A stretch of DNA of 31,725 nucleotides from DAOMNN01 sp050486545 (GCA_050486545.1 JBJHDM010000038.1:1-31725); one strand, 5' to 3'. Positions 7,882 to 16,319 are shown, counted from the first letter of the stretch. Numbers and translations: made by a program. The notes: a model not told the origin generated them from the sequence alone.

Positions 7882-8745
7882 ATGGACAGCAAGGAACTGG
7901 GACTGGTGCTGGCGCAGCAGTTGCTGGACGTGGAGGATCTGCATTACGGCTGGTGGGAAGCGGGCGAGGTGCCCACGCTTGCGGCGCTGCGCAATGCCCA
8001 GGAGCGCTATTCGGAACGGCTGATCGCGACGCTCGCGGAGCACTGCCCGGCCGGCGGGCGGATCCTCGACGTCGGTTGCGGCACCGGGCATCTGCTTGAA
8101 AAGCTGCTGAAAGCCGGCTATCGGGTCGACGGCGTGATTCCCGCGCCCTGGCTTGAGCAGCGTGTGCGAGAGCGCATCGAGCGCCTGCAGCCCGCGTATC
8201 GTCCGGAGGTGTTTCCGTGTCGCCTCGAGGAGCTGCCGGACACGGCGCGTGGGCAGCCGTACGACCTCATTCTGTTTTCCGAGAGCTTCCAGTACGTCCC
8301 GCTCGAGGACAGCCTGCCGAAGATCCGCTCGCTGCTCGTGCCGGGCGGCAAAGTGGTCGTGTGCGACTTCTTCAAGACCGAGCACCACGGCGACCGCAAG
8401 CCGGGTGACAAGAGCTTTGGCGGGGGGCACCGGCTCGATCGCTTCTACCTGGCACTGGCCGAACACCGATTCGGGATTCTTCGCGACGACGACATCACCC
8501 GGTTCATCAGCCCGTCGGTCGCCCTGGTCGATCAGATCCTGCGCCAGCGTATCGCCCCGGCCTGCGGGACGCTCGACCAGTTCCTCGCGGAGCGCATCCC
8601 GCGCATCCGCCGCTTCGTGTTGTGGCTGTATCGGAAGAAACTTGCCAAACTCCGCTACAAGTACCTGGAAGAGCACCGTACCCAGGAAGTATTCGAGCGC
8701 TACAAGTCCTATCGACTGATCGTGCTCGAACCCATCGGAGACTGA
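7882..8745 (+). CDS. Class I SAM-dependent methyltransferase, substrate unknown
   Basis: The 287-residue cytoplasmic protein carries the Rossmann-type motif I ILDVGCGTGHLLE at 61-73, a motif II/III region ending in FPCRLEEL, DLILFSESFQYV as motif IV, and the post-motif strand GGKVVVCDFF. This architecture fits small-molecule O-, N- or C-methyltransferases; the substrate cannot be read from the sequence. The basic C-terminal segment (RRFVLWLYRKKLAKLRYKYL) is unusual and could contact a membrane or an acidic partner. The ATG at 7882 follows a strong ribosome binding site (GGAGGAGG, 7871-7878). It lies 58 bases after apbE and 27 bases before an EamA transporter gene, probably in the same transcript. 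Confidence 0.85.
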   Translation: MDSKELGLVLAQQLLDVEDLHYGWWEAGEVPTLAALRNAQERYSERLIATLAEHCPAGGRILDVGCGTGHLLEKLLKAGYRVDGVIPAPWLEQRVRERIERLQPAYRPEVFPCRLEELPDTARGQPYDLILFSESFQYVPLEDSLPKIRSLLVPGGKVVVCDFFKTEHHGDRKPGDKSFGGGHRLDRFYLALAEHRFGILRDDDITRFISPSVALVDQILRQRIAPACGTLDQFLAERIPRIRRFVLWLYRKKLAKLRYKYLEEHRTQEVFERYKSYRLIVLEPIGD

Positions 8746-8772
8746 TCGCAACCGACCTTTGCGGGACCGACG

Positions 8773-9720
8773 ATGACGCCGTATCGCACCGAACTCGATC
8801 GCCTGGCGATCTTCACAATGGTGATCCTGTGCACGATCTGGGGCCTGCAGCAGGTGGTTGTCAAGCTTGCCAATGCCGGGATTTCGCCGATCTGGCAGTG
8901 TGGCTTGCGTTCGCTCGGGGCCACGGCACTGGTCTGGGCCTGGGCCAGCCTGCGTGGCGTGAAACTGTGGGAGGCCGATGGGACCCTGTGGGCGGGAATT
9001 CTTGCAGGGCTGCTCTTCGGGGCCGAGTTCGCCCTGATCTACCTGGGGCTCGAGTACACCAACGCGTCGCGGGGAGTGATCTTTCTCTATACGGCGCCGT
9101 TTTTCGTGGCCCTCGGGGCCACCTGGCTGCTGCCACAGGAGAACATCCGCCGGGCCCAGTGGATCGGCATGGCGCTGGCGTTCTCCGGCGTGCTCGTGCT
9201 GTTCGGAGAGGGACTGCTGCGGCCGCCGGCGCATGGGGCGTGGATCGGCGACCTGATGATCCTGATCGCGGCGATCTTCTGGGCAGCGACCACGCTGGCA
9301 ATCAAGGTCACGCGCCTCGCGCAGGCTGCCCCTGAGAAGACGCTGCTTTACCAGTTGGGCGTGTCGGCGGCGATGCTCCTGCCCTTTTCCATCCTGCTCG
9401 GCGAGGCGGGCGTTTTCGCCCCGACGGCGATGGTCTGGGGAAGCGTGGCTTTCCAGATCGTCGTGATCGCCACGGGCAGTTACCTGGCGTGGTTCTGGCT
9501 GGTGCGGCATTATCCGGCGACACGCCTCTACTCGTTCTCGTTCCTGACCCCTGTGATGGGGGTGCTGGCTGGCGTCGTCCTGCTCGGAGAGCCGTTTACC
9601 CCGGCGATGGTCGCTGCCCTGGCGCTGGTCGGTGCAGGGATCTGGGTGGCCAACCGCCCGGTGGCGAAGCCGGCTGCCGTCGCCCGGCCGGCTACTGACG
9701 GGGCCGCCGGCGAGCGCTGA
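8773..9720 (+). CDS. EamA/DMT-family transporter
   Basis: The 315-residue inner-membrane protein has about ten hydrophobic segments in two repeats of five, the pattern of the drug/metabolite transporter (EamA, RhaT) superfamily. Typical features are the N-terminal CTIWGLQQVVVKLA segment, GLEYTNASRGVIFLYTAPFFVAL in the first repeat, and a YPATRLYSFSFLTPVMGVLAGVVLLGE stretch in the second (read here as consecutive pieces of one helix pair). Members export amino acids, metabolites or drugs; the substrate cannot be assigned. The short C-terminal tail is rich in Ala, Pro and Arg. It sits between the methyltransferase and isomerase genes on the same strand. Confidence 0.92.
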   Translation: MTPYRTELDRLAIFTMVILCTIWGLQQVVVKLANAGISPIWQCGLRSLGATALVWAWASLRGVKLWEADGTLWAGILAGLLFGAEFALIYLGLEYTNASRGVIFLYTAPFFVALGATWLLPQENIRRAQWIGMALAFSGVLVLFGEGLLRPPAHGAWIGDLMILIAAIFWAATTLAIKVTRLAQAAPEKTLLYQLGVSAAMLLPFSILLGEAGVFAPTAMVWGSVAFQIVVIATGSYLAWFWLVRHYPATRLYSFSFLTPVMGVLAGVVLLGEPFTPAMVAALALVGAGIWVANRPVAKPAAVARPATDGAAGER

Positions 9721-9775
9721 ACGTCTTTGGGCGTCGTGCCGACGCCGGTTCCGGAACCAAGGAGGTGAATGCATC

Positions 9776-10381
9776 ATGTCGCGACCGAAGATCGAATTCT
9801 GGTACGAATTCGCTAGCTCCTATTCCTACCTGTCGGTGATGCGCCTCGAGCCGCTGGCCGAAAAAGCGGGCGTCGAGATCGTCTGGCGCCCGTTCCTGCT
9901 CGGTCCGGTGTTTCTCGCGCTAGGCTGGAACGATTCGCCGTTCAACATCTATCCGCCCAAGGGCCGCTACATGTGGCGGGATCTCGCGCGGCTGGCCGAC
10001 AAGTATGCATTGCCCTTCCGCATGCCCAGCCGTTTTCCGCGCAGCGGCCTGCTTGCGGCACGCGTCGCGTTGCTCGGGGTCGAGCCCGGTTGGGTCGCCC
10101 CGTTCTCGCGGGCGGTGATGAGCGCGAACTTCGCCGAGGATCGCGAGATCGGCGAGCCGGCAGTGATCGCGGAGATCCTCGTCGATCTGGGCCTGCCGGC
10201 CGACACCTTGCTGGAAGCCGCCGTCGCCCCGGAGAACAAGGATGCGCTGCGCGAGCAAACCGAGCGGGGTGTGCGGCTGGGGCTGTTCGGCGCGCCGAGC
10301 TTCGTCGTCGGGGAGGAATTGTTCTGGGGCAACGACCGCCTGGAAGATGCGCTCGCCTGGTCGCAGTCTTCGGCGGGATGA
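9776..10381 (+). CDS. DsbA-family 2-hydroxychromene-2-carboxylate isomerase-like protein
   Basis: The 201-residue protein belongs to the thioredoxin-fold kappa-GST/HCCA isomerase group. The N-terminus, IEFWYEFASSYSYLSVMRLE, carries the catalytic serine position of the family instead of a CxxC pair, and the C-terminal FGAPSFVVGEELFWGNDRLED is the conserved cis-proline and glutathione-binding end. Family members use glutathione to isomerise aromatic degradation intermediates. No other aromatic-degradation gene is present, so a general glutathione-dependent role is equally possible, and the gshA-gshB genes upstream fit that idea. The ATG at 9776 has GGAGG at 9761-9765; an earlier ATG at 9769 is out of frame. 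Confidence 0.88.
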   Translation: MSRPKIEFWYEFASSYSYLSVMRLEPLAEKAGVEIVWRPFLLGPVFLALGWNDSPFNIYPPKGRYMWRDLARLADKYALPFRMPSRFPRSGLLAARVALLGVEPGWVAPFSRAVMSANFAEDREIGEPAVIAEILVDLGLPADTLLEAAVAPENKDALREQTERGVRLGLFGAPSFVVGEELFWGNDRLEDALAWSQSSAG

Positions 10382-10427
10382 TCTGATGCGTGCAGGAGAC
10401 ATTTCGCACGGTTGGAGCGAAGGAAGA

Positions 10428-10456
10428 TTGACCGCTTGGTTGGGAGTCGGAATACT
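10428..10456 (+). promoter_or_regulatory. Sigma70-type promoter of the TonB receptor operon
   Basis: TTGACC (10428-10433) and AATACT (10451-10456) are separated by exactly 17 bases, matching the consensus at 5 of 6 and 4 of 6 positions. It lies in the 122-base gap after the isomerase gene and is the best full promoter seen in the window. It would drive the receptor, binding-protein and GGDEF genes as one transcript. Confidence 0.55.
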
Positions 10457-10463
10457 CTGACTA

Positions 10464-10474
10464 TTGTCGGACAA
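10464..10474. promoter_or_regulatory. Short palindrome near the predicted transcription start (possible operator)
   Basis: TTGTCGGACAA is a perfect 5-1-5 palindrome beginning eight bases after the predicted -10 box, the place where a repressor would block initiation. It is short enough to arise by chance and no regulator can be named. Confidence 0.25.
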
Positions 10475-10503
10475 ATGTTTATGGGTCAAGCATTGGAGGG
10501 CAT

Positions 10504-12588
10504 TTGAAGCGGTTCCGGAGACCCAGTGGGGGGTGGATGAATGTGCGTGCGGCGTCGTGCCCGTTGGCGATCCTGCTCGGCGCAGCACTCTGGCAAGCGG
10601 CGCATGCGACCGAAGACCTGTTCTTCGGCGATCTGCCCATCGTCGCTTCGATCAGCCGCCTGCCGCAGCGCGTCGCCGATGCGCCTTCGGCGGTGACCAT
10701 CCTCGACCGCGCCACGATCCGTGCCTCCGGTGCGCGTGCCTTGAGCGACCTGTTCCGTCTGGTACCGGGCTTCCAGACGTTCGCGCAAAGCGATACGCCG
10801 GCGCGGGTGAATTACCACGGCGTGACCGACGATGCGGATTTCTCGCCCCGCGTGCAGGTGCTCGTAGACGGCCGCTCGCTGCACTCCCCGCTGTTTCGCA
10901 ACGGCATGAACTGGGCGCTGGTGCCGGTCGCCCTCGAAGACATCGAACGCATCGAGGTCGTTCGCGGCTCCAACACCACCTCCTATGGTTCCAACGCCTT
11001 CCTGGGGGTGATCAACATCGTCACCGTCGACCCAGCCCTGGTACGGGGCGTGTCGGTTTCGGCCAGTCATGGAAATCAGGGCGTTCGTGACTACACGCTG
11101 CGCACCGGCGGCACGCTCGGCGAACGGGGCAACTTCCGGATCACCTACCAGCAGTTGCGCGACGACGGCCTGAACGAAGGTTCGGTTCCGCGAGAGAGCC
11201 TGAACTGGCGAGACCGCAACCTGTCGCGCCTGCTCGATCTGCGCGCGGCCTTCCAGATCGATGTCCACGACCTCCTCGAACTCCACCTGGGCCGTGTCGA
11301 GGGGACGCGACTGACCGGCCGCGTGCTCTGGCAGACCCAGCAGCCGCGCCCCGACGATCCGGTTCGAGACCTGGACGAGTCCTCCGTCTGGCTGCAGTTG
11401 CGCTGGCTGCGCACCCTGTCGGACTCGGCCGATTTCTCGTTGCGCTACACGTATGGTCGGGACGAGGCGGATTCGACCTTCACGCATCCGGACCGGCTGC
11501 CCGGCTACAACCGGGTGAACGAGGATGGTGACCGCGGTACCCGCCACGAACTGGAGGCCGTGCATACTTTCCTGCCGTTCGAGCGAACCCGTCTGGTATG
11601 GGGTACGAGTTGGCGGATCGATACCCTCCGTTCGGATACCGTGATGCATGGCCGCGGCGGTGTGCGGCGCGATGTCGGGAGAATCTTCGCCAACAGCGAG
11701 TGGAAACCGCAAGAGTGGTTCACCGGAAATCTCGGGGTATCGTACGAGTACGATTCCCTGGCCGGGAGACATCTCGCCCCGCGGGCTTCGGCCAGTTTTC
11801 ACCTGACGCCCGACGATACGATCCGCCTGGGGTATGCCCGGGCTTGGCGGACGGCCGGTACGCTCGACTATCGCGCCAACTACCGGTACTCGCCGACTGA
11901 AGTCCATTGGGGCGGAACCCGGGACCTTCCCGCAGAGCGTCTGGACAGCTGGGAGCTGGGCTATCTCGGCGACTGGCGCGCAGCACGCATGAGCCTGGAT
12001 GTCCGCTTTTTTCGAGAGCGTCTGTCGGATCGCCTGATGAACCTGATCCGTACCGGTGAGATTCCGCCCGGGTTGACGGCCTCGCCCAATACTGTCCAGC
12101 CACTCCAGAATCTCCGGATCCGGGGCTTCGAGACGCAGTGGAAGTGGCAACTGGCCGATGCGACGAGAGTGGCGCTGGGCTATGCCGACATCCGGATCGA
12201 CATGGAAAATACCTCGAACGGACAGCGCTTGTCCGAAACTCCCGCCAGCAACTACTGGCGCGAACGGGGTGCGTATCCGCGCTACATCAGCCTGGCGGAG
12301 AATTCGGCTCCGCGTCGCTCGCTGTCCTTGCTGCTGATGCAGAAGCTGCCCTATGGCATGGATCTCTCGGTGGCCCATTACCGCGTCGGTGCGATGAAAT
12401 GGTCCCGCAACACCGACGTGGAGAAGTACCGTCGCACCGACCTGCGGCTCGCCTATCCGTTCTTGCTGGGTACCCAGCGTGGCGAACTGGCCTATACCGT
12501 ACAGTCGCTGAATGGCAAGCATCACGAGCAGCGCATGCAGCGCGTGGTCGACCGCCGCCACTGGGTCTCGCTACGGATGGACTTCTGA
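10504..12588 (+). CDS. TonB-dependent outer-membrane receptor
   Basis: The 694-residue protein has an N-terminal signal peptide with a basic start and cleavage near residue 35 (QAAHA/TED). A plug domain spans about residues 58-165 (PSAVTILDRATIRASGARAL, VQVLVDGRSLHSPLF, IERIEVVRGSNTTSYGSNAF, GVINIVT). The 22-stranded barrel follows and ends in the terminal phenylalanine (SLRMDF). A plausible TonB box is DLPIVASI near residue 43. There is no N-terminal secretin/STN signalling domain, so it is not a FecA-type transducer. The start is TTG at 10504 (GGAGGG at 10495-10500) or ATG at 10537; both leave a usable signal peptide. The ligand is unknown. A putative binding protein and an inner-membrane GGDEF protein follow in the same operon, which points to sensing as much as uptake. 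Confidence 0.92.
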   Translation: MKRFRRPSGGWMNVRAASCPLAILLGAALWQAAHATEDLFFGDLPIVASISRLPQRVADAPSAVTILDRATIRASGARALSDLFRLVPGFQTFAQSDTPARVNYHGVTDDADFSPRVQVLVDGRSLHSPLFRNGMNWALVPVALEDIERIEVVRGSNTTSYGSNAFLGVINIVTVDPALVRGVSVSASHGNQGVRDYTLRTGGTLGERGNFRITYQQLRDDGLNEGSVPRESLNWRDRNLSRLLDLRAAFQIDVHDLLELHLGRVEGTRLTGRVLWQTQQPRPDDPVRDLDESSVWLQLRWLRTLSDSADFSLRYTYGRDEADSTFTHPDRLPGYNRVNEDGDRGTRHELEAVHTFLPFERTRLVWGTSWRIDTLRSDTVMHGRGGVRRDVGRIFANSEWKPQEWFTGNLGVSYEYDSLAGRHLAPRASASFHLTPDDTIRLGYARAWRTAGTLDYRANYRYSPTEVHWGGTRDLPAERLDSWELGYLGDWRAARMSLDVRFFRERLSDRLMNLIRTGEIPPGLTASPNTVQPLQNLRIRGFETQWKWQLADATRVALGYADIRIDMENTSNGQRLSETPASNYWRERGAYPRYISLAENSAPRRSLSLLLMQKLPYGMDLSVAHYRVGAMKWSRNTDVEKYRRTDLRLAYPFLLGTQRGELAYTVQSLNGKHHEQRMQRVVDRRHWVSLRMDF

Positions 12589-12616
12589 GGCATGGCCCGA
12601 TGAGCGACCCGGCGGG

Positions 12617-13534
12617 ATGATCGCTCCTTTGCGCCATGTCCTCGCCCTGCTCGCCGGCTGTCTGTTCCTGGTCCAGCCTGTCGGAGCGCTGGAGATCGCG
12701 CTCGTGCTCTCCCAGAAGGGCGGTGCGCATGCATTGTTCGCCGAAGCCCTGGCGGCGAGCCTGGCGCCGGGCGGACATCGGCTCGTCGATGGGGGCGCCG
12801 CCGAATCCGGATTGGACAGCGAGGCGATTGCGCGTGCGGATCTGGTCGTGACCGGCGGAGTCGCAGCGACCGAGGCCGTGCTGCGACGAACCGACCGACC
12901 GACGCTGGCGGTCCTGCTCTCGCAAGGACAATATCAGGTCTTGCGCAGGCAATATCCCGATGCGGCGCTGTCGGCGATCGTGCTCGATCAGCCGCCAGCC
13001 CGCCAGTTGGCGCTGATCGCTGCGTTGCTTCCGGACAGCCGGCGCGTGGGCGTGCTCTTCGGACCGGACACGATTGGCCAGGAAACTGCGTTCCAGATCG
13101 CGGCGGCTGAGGCCGGGGTCCAAATGGTGCGCGAATCCGTGTCGTCCGCGGCGCAGCTGATGCCGGTCCTCGAACGGACCCTGGGATCGACGGACGTGCT
13201 GCTGGCCCTGGCCGATCCGCTCTTGATCGGGGCCGGCGCGGCCCGTTCTCTGCTGCTTTCGAGTTACCGCTATGGGCGTCCGGTGGTCGCATACTCCCGG
13301 GCCTATGTCGATGCCGGTGCGCTGGCTGCGGTGTTCAGCGGACCCGGGGACGCGGCCCGCGACGTCGCAGAATGGCTGGACGAGCTGGATGGCCGCACAC
13401 CGTCGGCGCCCACGATGCGGGCTCCGCGTCATTTCGAAGTGGCGATCAACCAACAGGTGGCCCGGGCACTCGATCTGAGGATTGTCGACGTGCCAACGAT
13501 CCGCGAGCGCATGCGTATGGAGGACAGACCGTGA
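12617..13534 (+). CDS. Periplasmic ABC-type substrate-binding protein without transporter genes
   Basis: The 305-residue protein has a signal peptide (MIAPLRHVLALLAGCLFLVQ, cleaved near residue 24) and a two-lobed periplasmic-binding-protein fold like the PF04392/COG2984 group. Characteristic stretches are AIVLDQPPARQLALIAALLP, RRVGVLFGP, a hinge near the middle, and GRPVVAYSRAYVDAGALAAV. No permease or ATPase gene is adjacent, so it is unlikely to serve a dedicated importer here. The gene begins 28 bases after the receptor gene and its TGA overlaps the GTG of the GGDEF gene by four bases (GTGA). That coupling suggests it acts as a ligand-loaded input for the inner-membrane GGDEF protein. The ligand is unknown; amino acids or small aromatics are family possibilities. 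Confidence 0.82.
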   Translation: MIAPLRHVLALLAGCLFLVQPVGALEIALVLSQKGGAHALFAEALAASLAPGGHRLVDGGAAESGLDSEAIARADLVVTGGVAATEAVLRRTDRPTLAVLLSQGQYQVLRRQYPDAALSAIVLDQPPARQLALIAALLPDSRRVGVLFGPDTIGQETAFQIAAAEAGVQMVRESVSSAAQLMPVLERTLGSTDVLLALADPLLIGAGAARSLLLSSYRYGRPVVAYSRAYVDAGALAAVFSGPGDAARDVAEWLDELDGRTPSAPTMRAPRHFEVAINQQVARALDLRIVDVPTIRERMRMEDRP

Positions 13535-15606
13535 CCCTATCCCTGCGACGACGCCTGTTGCTGGTGGTCATGCTGCCTGCGGCCCTGCTCGCGGCCGGCA
13601 TTGCCGGTGTGTTCGCGGCCCGCGGGACGCAGGCCGTGGATGACGCGCTCAGGGAGCGCGGTCTGGCAATCGTCAGTTTCCTCGCACCGGCGGCCGAATA
13701 CGGCGTGATTTCGGGCAATCGCACGTCCCTGACCGGTTTGTTGCAGGCTGTGCTCGACCAGCGTGACGTGGCGGCGGCCGCCATCTACGATGTCACCGGA
13801 GAGGTGCTCGCGGTCAGCGGTCGCCTGCGTCTTGCCGCCCCGGAGCGCCTCCAGGAGGCGGCGGCGCCCCGGATGGTGGACCGGCGTCGCGACCGCCTCG
13901 CCTTCGCCGCACCGGTGGTGACCGTGCCGCTACCGGTCGTGGATGATCTCGCCCTGGCGCATTTCAGCGCGCCCGAGGCTGCCCACGGGCGTGAGATCGG
14001 TTGGGTCTTTGTCGAACTCGACACGCGGACCCTCGACGAAGAGAAGCGCGCCATCCTGTGGACGGCATTCGCGCTGGCGCTGTGTGGCCTGGGCTTCACC
14101 GCCTGGCTGGCGGTGCGCATGGCGGATGCGGTGACCGGCCCGGTCGACCGGCTGGCTGAGGCCGTCGGCGGTGTGGCCCATGGCGATCTGGACATCGCGG
14201 TGAAGGAAGATGCGGCGGTCGCCGAACTGCGGGTGCTGCAAGGCGGATTCAACGCGATGGCCAAGGCCATTTCCGAAGCCCATCACACCCTGCAGGCCAA
14301 GGTGGACGAGGCCACTGCGCAACTCGCGCACCAAGCGCTGCACGATCCCTTGACCGGACTGCCCAATCGTCGCGCTTTCGAGGAGGCGCTGGAGACCGCC
14401 GTCCACGCTTCACGACGCGCGGGTGACCAGGATACCCTGTGTTTCATCGATCTCGATCGCTTCAAGATCGTCAATGACACCTGCGGTCACGCCGCGGGCG
14501 ATGCGCTGCTGTGTCGCATTGCCGAGACGATCCGCCAGCGGGTGCGGGCCGATGACCTGATCTGCCGCATCGGCGGAGACGAGTTTGCGCTGATCCTGCA
14601 TGGGTGCGCCCCGGAAGAGGGCCGGAGAATCGCCGAACACCTGCGCGAAGCGGTCGCGTCGATCCGTTTCAGCTGGGAGGGGCGTCGCTTCACGGTCGGC
14701 GCGAGCATCGGACTGGTGCGCATCAATGGCGGGGTGGAAAGCGCGTCGGACGTGCTCGTCGCAGCCGATCTGGCCTGCTACGCCGCCAAGAACGGCGGGC
14801 GGAACCGGGTCGTCGAGCACCAAGCGACGCCTGCCGGCGAACGGGGGTGCCCGGATTGCCAGCCCGGCCCGGGTGGCCTGCGCGAAGCCATTCCCTACGA
14901 GCGGCTCGAGTTGTCCGGGCAAGCGATCGTGCCGGTCGGTGCCGACGAGACGGGGTCCTGGCACGAAATCCTGCTGCGGGTGCGCAACGACCAGGGGGTG
15001 CTCTGTGCGCCGCGAGAGTTGCTGACCCATTTCGAGGGCTGCGGCAGCGGCTGGGTGCTCGACCGTTGGGTGGCCGAGCAGGCCTGCATGCGATTGTTTT
15101 CCCGTATGCGGGGGGGCGCTGGCGCCATGCACCGGATTGCGCTCAACATCGGTCGGGACACGATTCTTCATGGTGCCGACTACCTTGCCGGGCTGGGTCG
15201 CAGCATCGAAACACATGGGCTCGAGGCGGCGCAGGTGGTCCTGGAGTTTCCGGCGGAGCTGGCGGAGGGCGCACCGCACGAAGCCCTGTCCTTCGTGCAG
15301 GCCGCACGCGAACGGGGATTCAGGGTGGCCGTGGAGCGGCTCGACGGAGGCTCGAGCGGGCAGCTCAGAAACCTTCGACCCGACTACGTCAAGATCAGCC
15401 TGATGCGGCTGTCGGAAACCTACGGGATGGAGGCGGGGTGCAACCTCGCGCAGGCGCTGTGCGGGATGGCAGCGGCCCTGTCGATTCCCGCCGTGGCGAC
15501 CGAAGTCGAGGACCCGCTGTTCCGTCAGGCGCTGGCGGAATACGGTTTCGATTATGCCCAGGGGTTCTCGCTGTCCGCACCCGAGCCGTTCGAGTCGCCG
15601 GGCTAG
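13531..15606 (+). CDS. Inner-membrane diguanylate cyclase with HAMP and degenerate EAL domain
   Basis: The 691-residue protein starts at GTG 13531, overlapping the previous stop. Transmembrane segments are at about 9-31 and 175-197, enclosing a periplasmic domain of about 140 residues. HAMP lies at about 198-250, GGDEF at 270-430, and an EAL-like domain at 450-685. The GGDEF motif (348-352) is intact and is preceded at the canonical distance by the inhibitory RxxD site (R339-D342), so c-di-GMP synthesis with feedback control is likely. The EAL-like domain has lost catalytic positions: EIL at 479-481 instead of EAL, and ER (602-603) where the metal-binding Asp pair of DDFG belongs. It should not hydrolyse c-di-GMP but might bind it. 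The LapD/MorA-like layout suggests a periplasmic signal is relayed through HAMP; the coupled binding protein is the obvious ligand carrier. Confidence 0.94.
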   Translation: MTLSLRRRLLLVVMLPAALLAAGIAGVFAARGTQAVDDALRERGLAIVSFLAPAAEYGVISGNRTSLTGLLQAVLDQRDVAAAAIYDVTGEVLAVSGRLRLAAPERLQEAAAPRMVDRRRDRLAFAAPVVTVPLPVVDDLALAHFSAPEAAHGREIGWVFVELDTRTLDEEKRAILWTAFALALCGLGFTAWLAVRMADAVTGPVDRLAEAVGGVAHGDLDIAVKEDAAVAELRVLQGGFNAMAKAISEAHHTLQAKVDEATAQLAHQALHDPLTGLPNRRAFEEALETAVHASRRAGDQDTLCFIDLDRFKIVNDTCGHAAGDALLCRIAETIRQRVRADDLICRIGGDEFALILHGCAPEEGRRIAEHLREAVASIRFSWEGRRFTVGASIGLVRINGGVESASDVLVAADLACYAAKNGGRNRVVEHQATPAGERGCPDCQPGPGGLREAIPYERLELSGQAIVPVGADETGSWHEILLRVRNDQGVLCAPRELLTHFEGCGSGWVLDRWVAEQACMRLFSRMRGGAGAMHRIALNIGRDTILHGADYLAGLGRSIETHGLEAAQVVLEFPAELAEGAPHEALSFVQAARERGFRVAVERLDGGSSGQLRNLRPDYVKISLMRLSETYGMEAGCNLAQALCGMAAALSIPAVATEVEDPLFRQALAEYGFDYAQGFSLSAPEPFESPG

Positions 15607-15678
15607 CCCGCATTTCTCAAACGGGTGCGTAGCGAGCGCATCGGTGGCCGCAGCCGTGACGGTGTGAGAAATGCGGGC
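15606..15678. repeat. 73-base element with 14-bp perfect terminal inverted repeats
   Basis: Bases 15606-15619 (GCCCGCATTTCTCA) are the exact reverse complement of 15665-15678, enclosing 45 bases that hold smaller partial stems. It fills the space between two convergent genes and its first base is the last base of the GGDEF gene's TAG stop. A long stem between convergent genes could serve as a bidirectional terminator, though no T-run follows on either side. The sharp ends also resemble a miniature transposable element. Other copies cannot be checked from this window. Confidence 0.75.
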
Positions 15679-15684
15679 GAGCGT

Positions 15685-16287
15685 TCAGTCTTCCCGGCTG
15701 CGTTCCTCGAAGCGCCGTTCGCGGCGCTCCGCATCGGCGGCTGCGCGGTCGGCGCGACGCTGAGCTTCTTCGGCCGAGCGGGCACGCTCTTCCGCGCGCC
15801 GCGCGTCGCGCAACTGTCGTTCTTCACGGGCCTGGGCTTCGGCGCGACGCGCTTCGGCGGCACGGCGCTCGCGCAGAGCCTGCGCCTCGTCGTCCGTCAT
15901 GGCTGAAGGCACCGTGCTGGGCGCAGGTTCGGGGGGCGGCGCCCCGATGCCGCTCACGAGGCCGGCTTCTTCCGCCTGGCGGCGCTTGTCGGCCAGTTCG
16001 ATGCGCCGGGATTCGATTTCCATCTCGCGTGCCTGGCGGATCGCGTCCAGGCGTTCGCGTCGTGCGTTGTCGAGGCAGCGATTGACAAGGAAGCGCTCGT
16101 AGCAGGCGGGCTCGGCCACCCGGAAGCGGGTTTCGGCTTCGGAGCGAAGGGCGGCGGCCTGCTCGCGGAGCATGCGTGCGCGTTCGAGGTCGATTTCGAT
16201 TGCGGCCTCGGCTCTTTCGCCGTTGTCGGCGCCGACGGGGGCGGCGGTGGCGAAGAGCAGGGCGGCAAGCAGTAGCGGTTTGAACAT
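15685..16287 (-). CDS. Exported coiled-coil protein, function unknown
   Basis: The 200-residue protein starts MFKPLLLAALLFATAAPVGA, a clear signal peptide with cleavage near residue 20. The mature part is almost wholly charged helix: a first coiled segment at about 22-110 containing Cys62 and Cys71 (nine residues apart, possibly a disulfide), a short Pro-rich linker at about 112-130, and a second very Arg/Glu/Ala-rich coil to the end. No enzymatic motif is present. It is probably periplasmic. The start is 65 bases from the divergent yheS GTG, and the gene ends beside the inverted repeat at 15606-15678. A second exported coiled-coil protein with a Cys-rich N-terminus is encoded at 24377-25012; no homology between the two is established. 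Confidence 0.82.
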   Translation of the reverse strand: MFKPLLLAALLFATAAPVGADNGERAEAAIEIDLERARMLREQAAALRSEAETRFRVAEPACYERFLVNRCLDNARRERLDAIRQAREMEIESRRIELADKRRQAEEAGLVSGIGAPPPEPAPSTVPSAMTDDEAQALRERRAAEARRAEAQAREERQLRDARRAEERARSAEEAQRRADRAAADAERRERRFEERSRED

Positions 16288-16319
16288 CCGTGTTCCGTGG
16301 GGTCAGAGTGATCGACGCG

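Noticed and set aside
7807..9777. Long minus-strand frame opposite the methyltransferase and EamA genes
   Set aside because: Shadow frame without motifs; the plus-strand products have intact family signatures.
16299..16309. GGGGTCAGAGT near the yheS upstream region as another copy of the 56-base hairpin family
   Set aside because: Only the first eight bases match and there is no complementary arm nearby.
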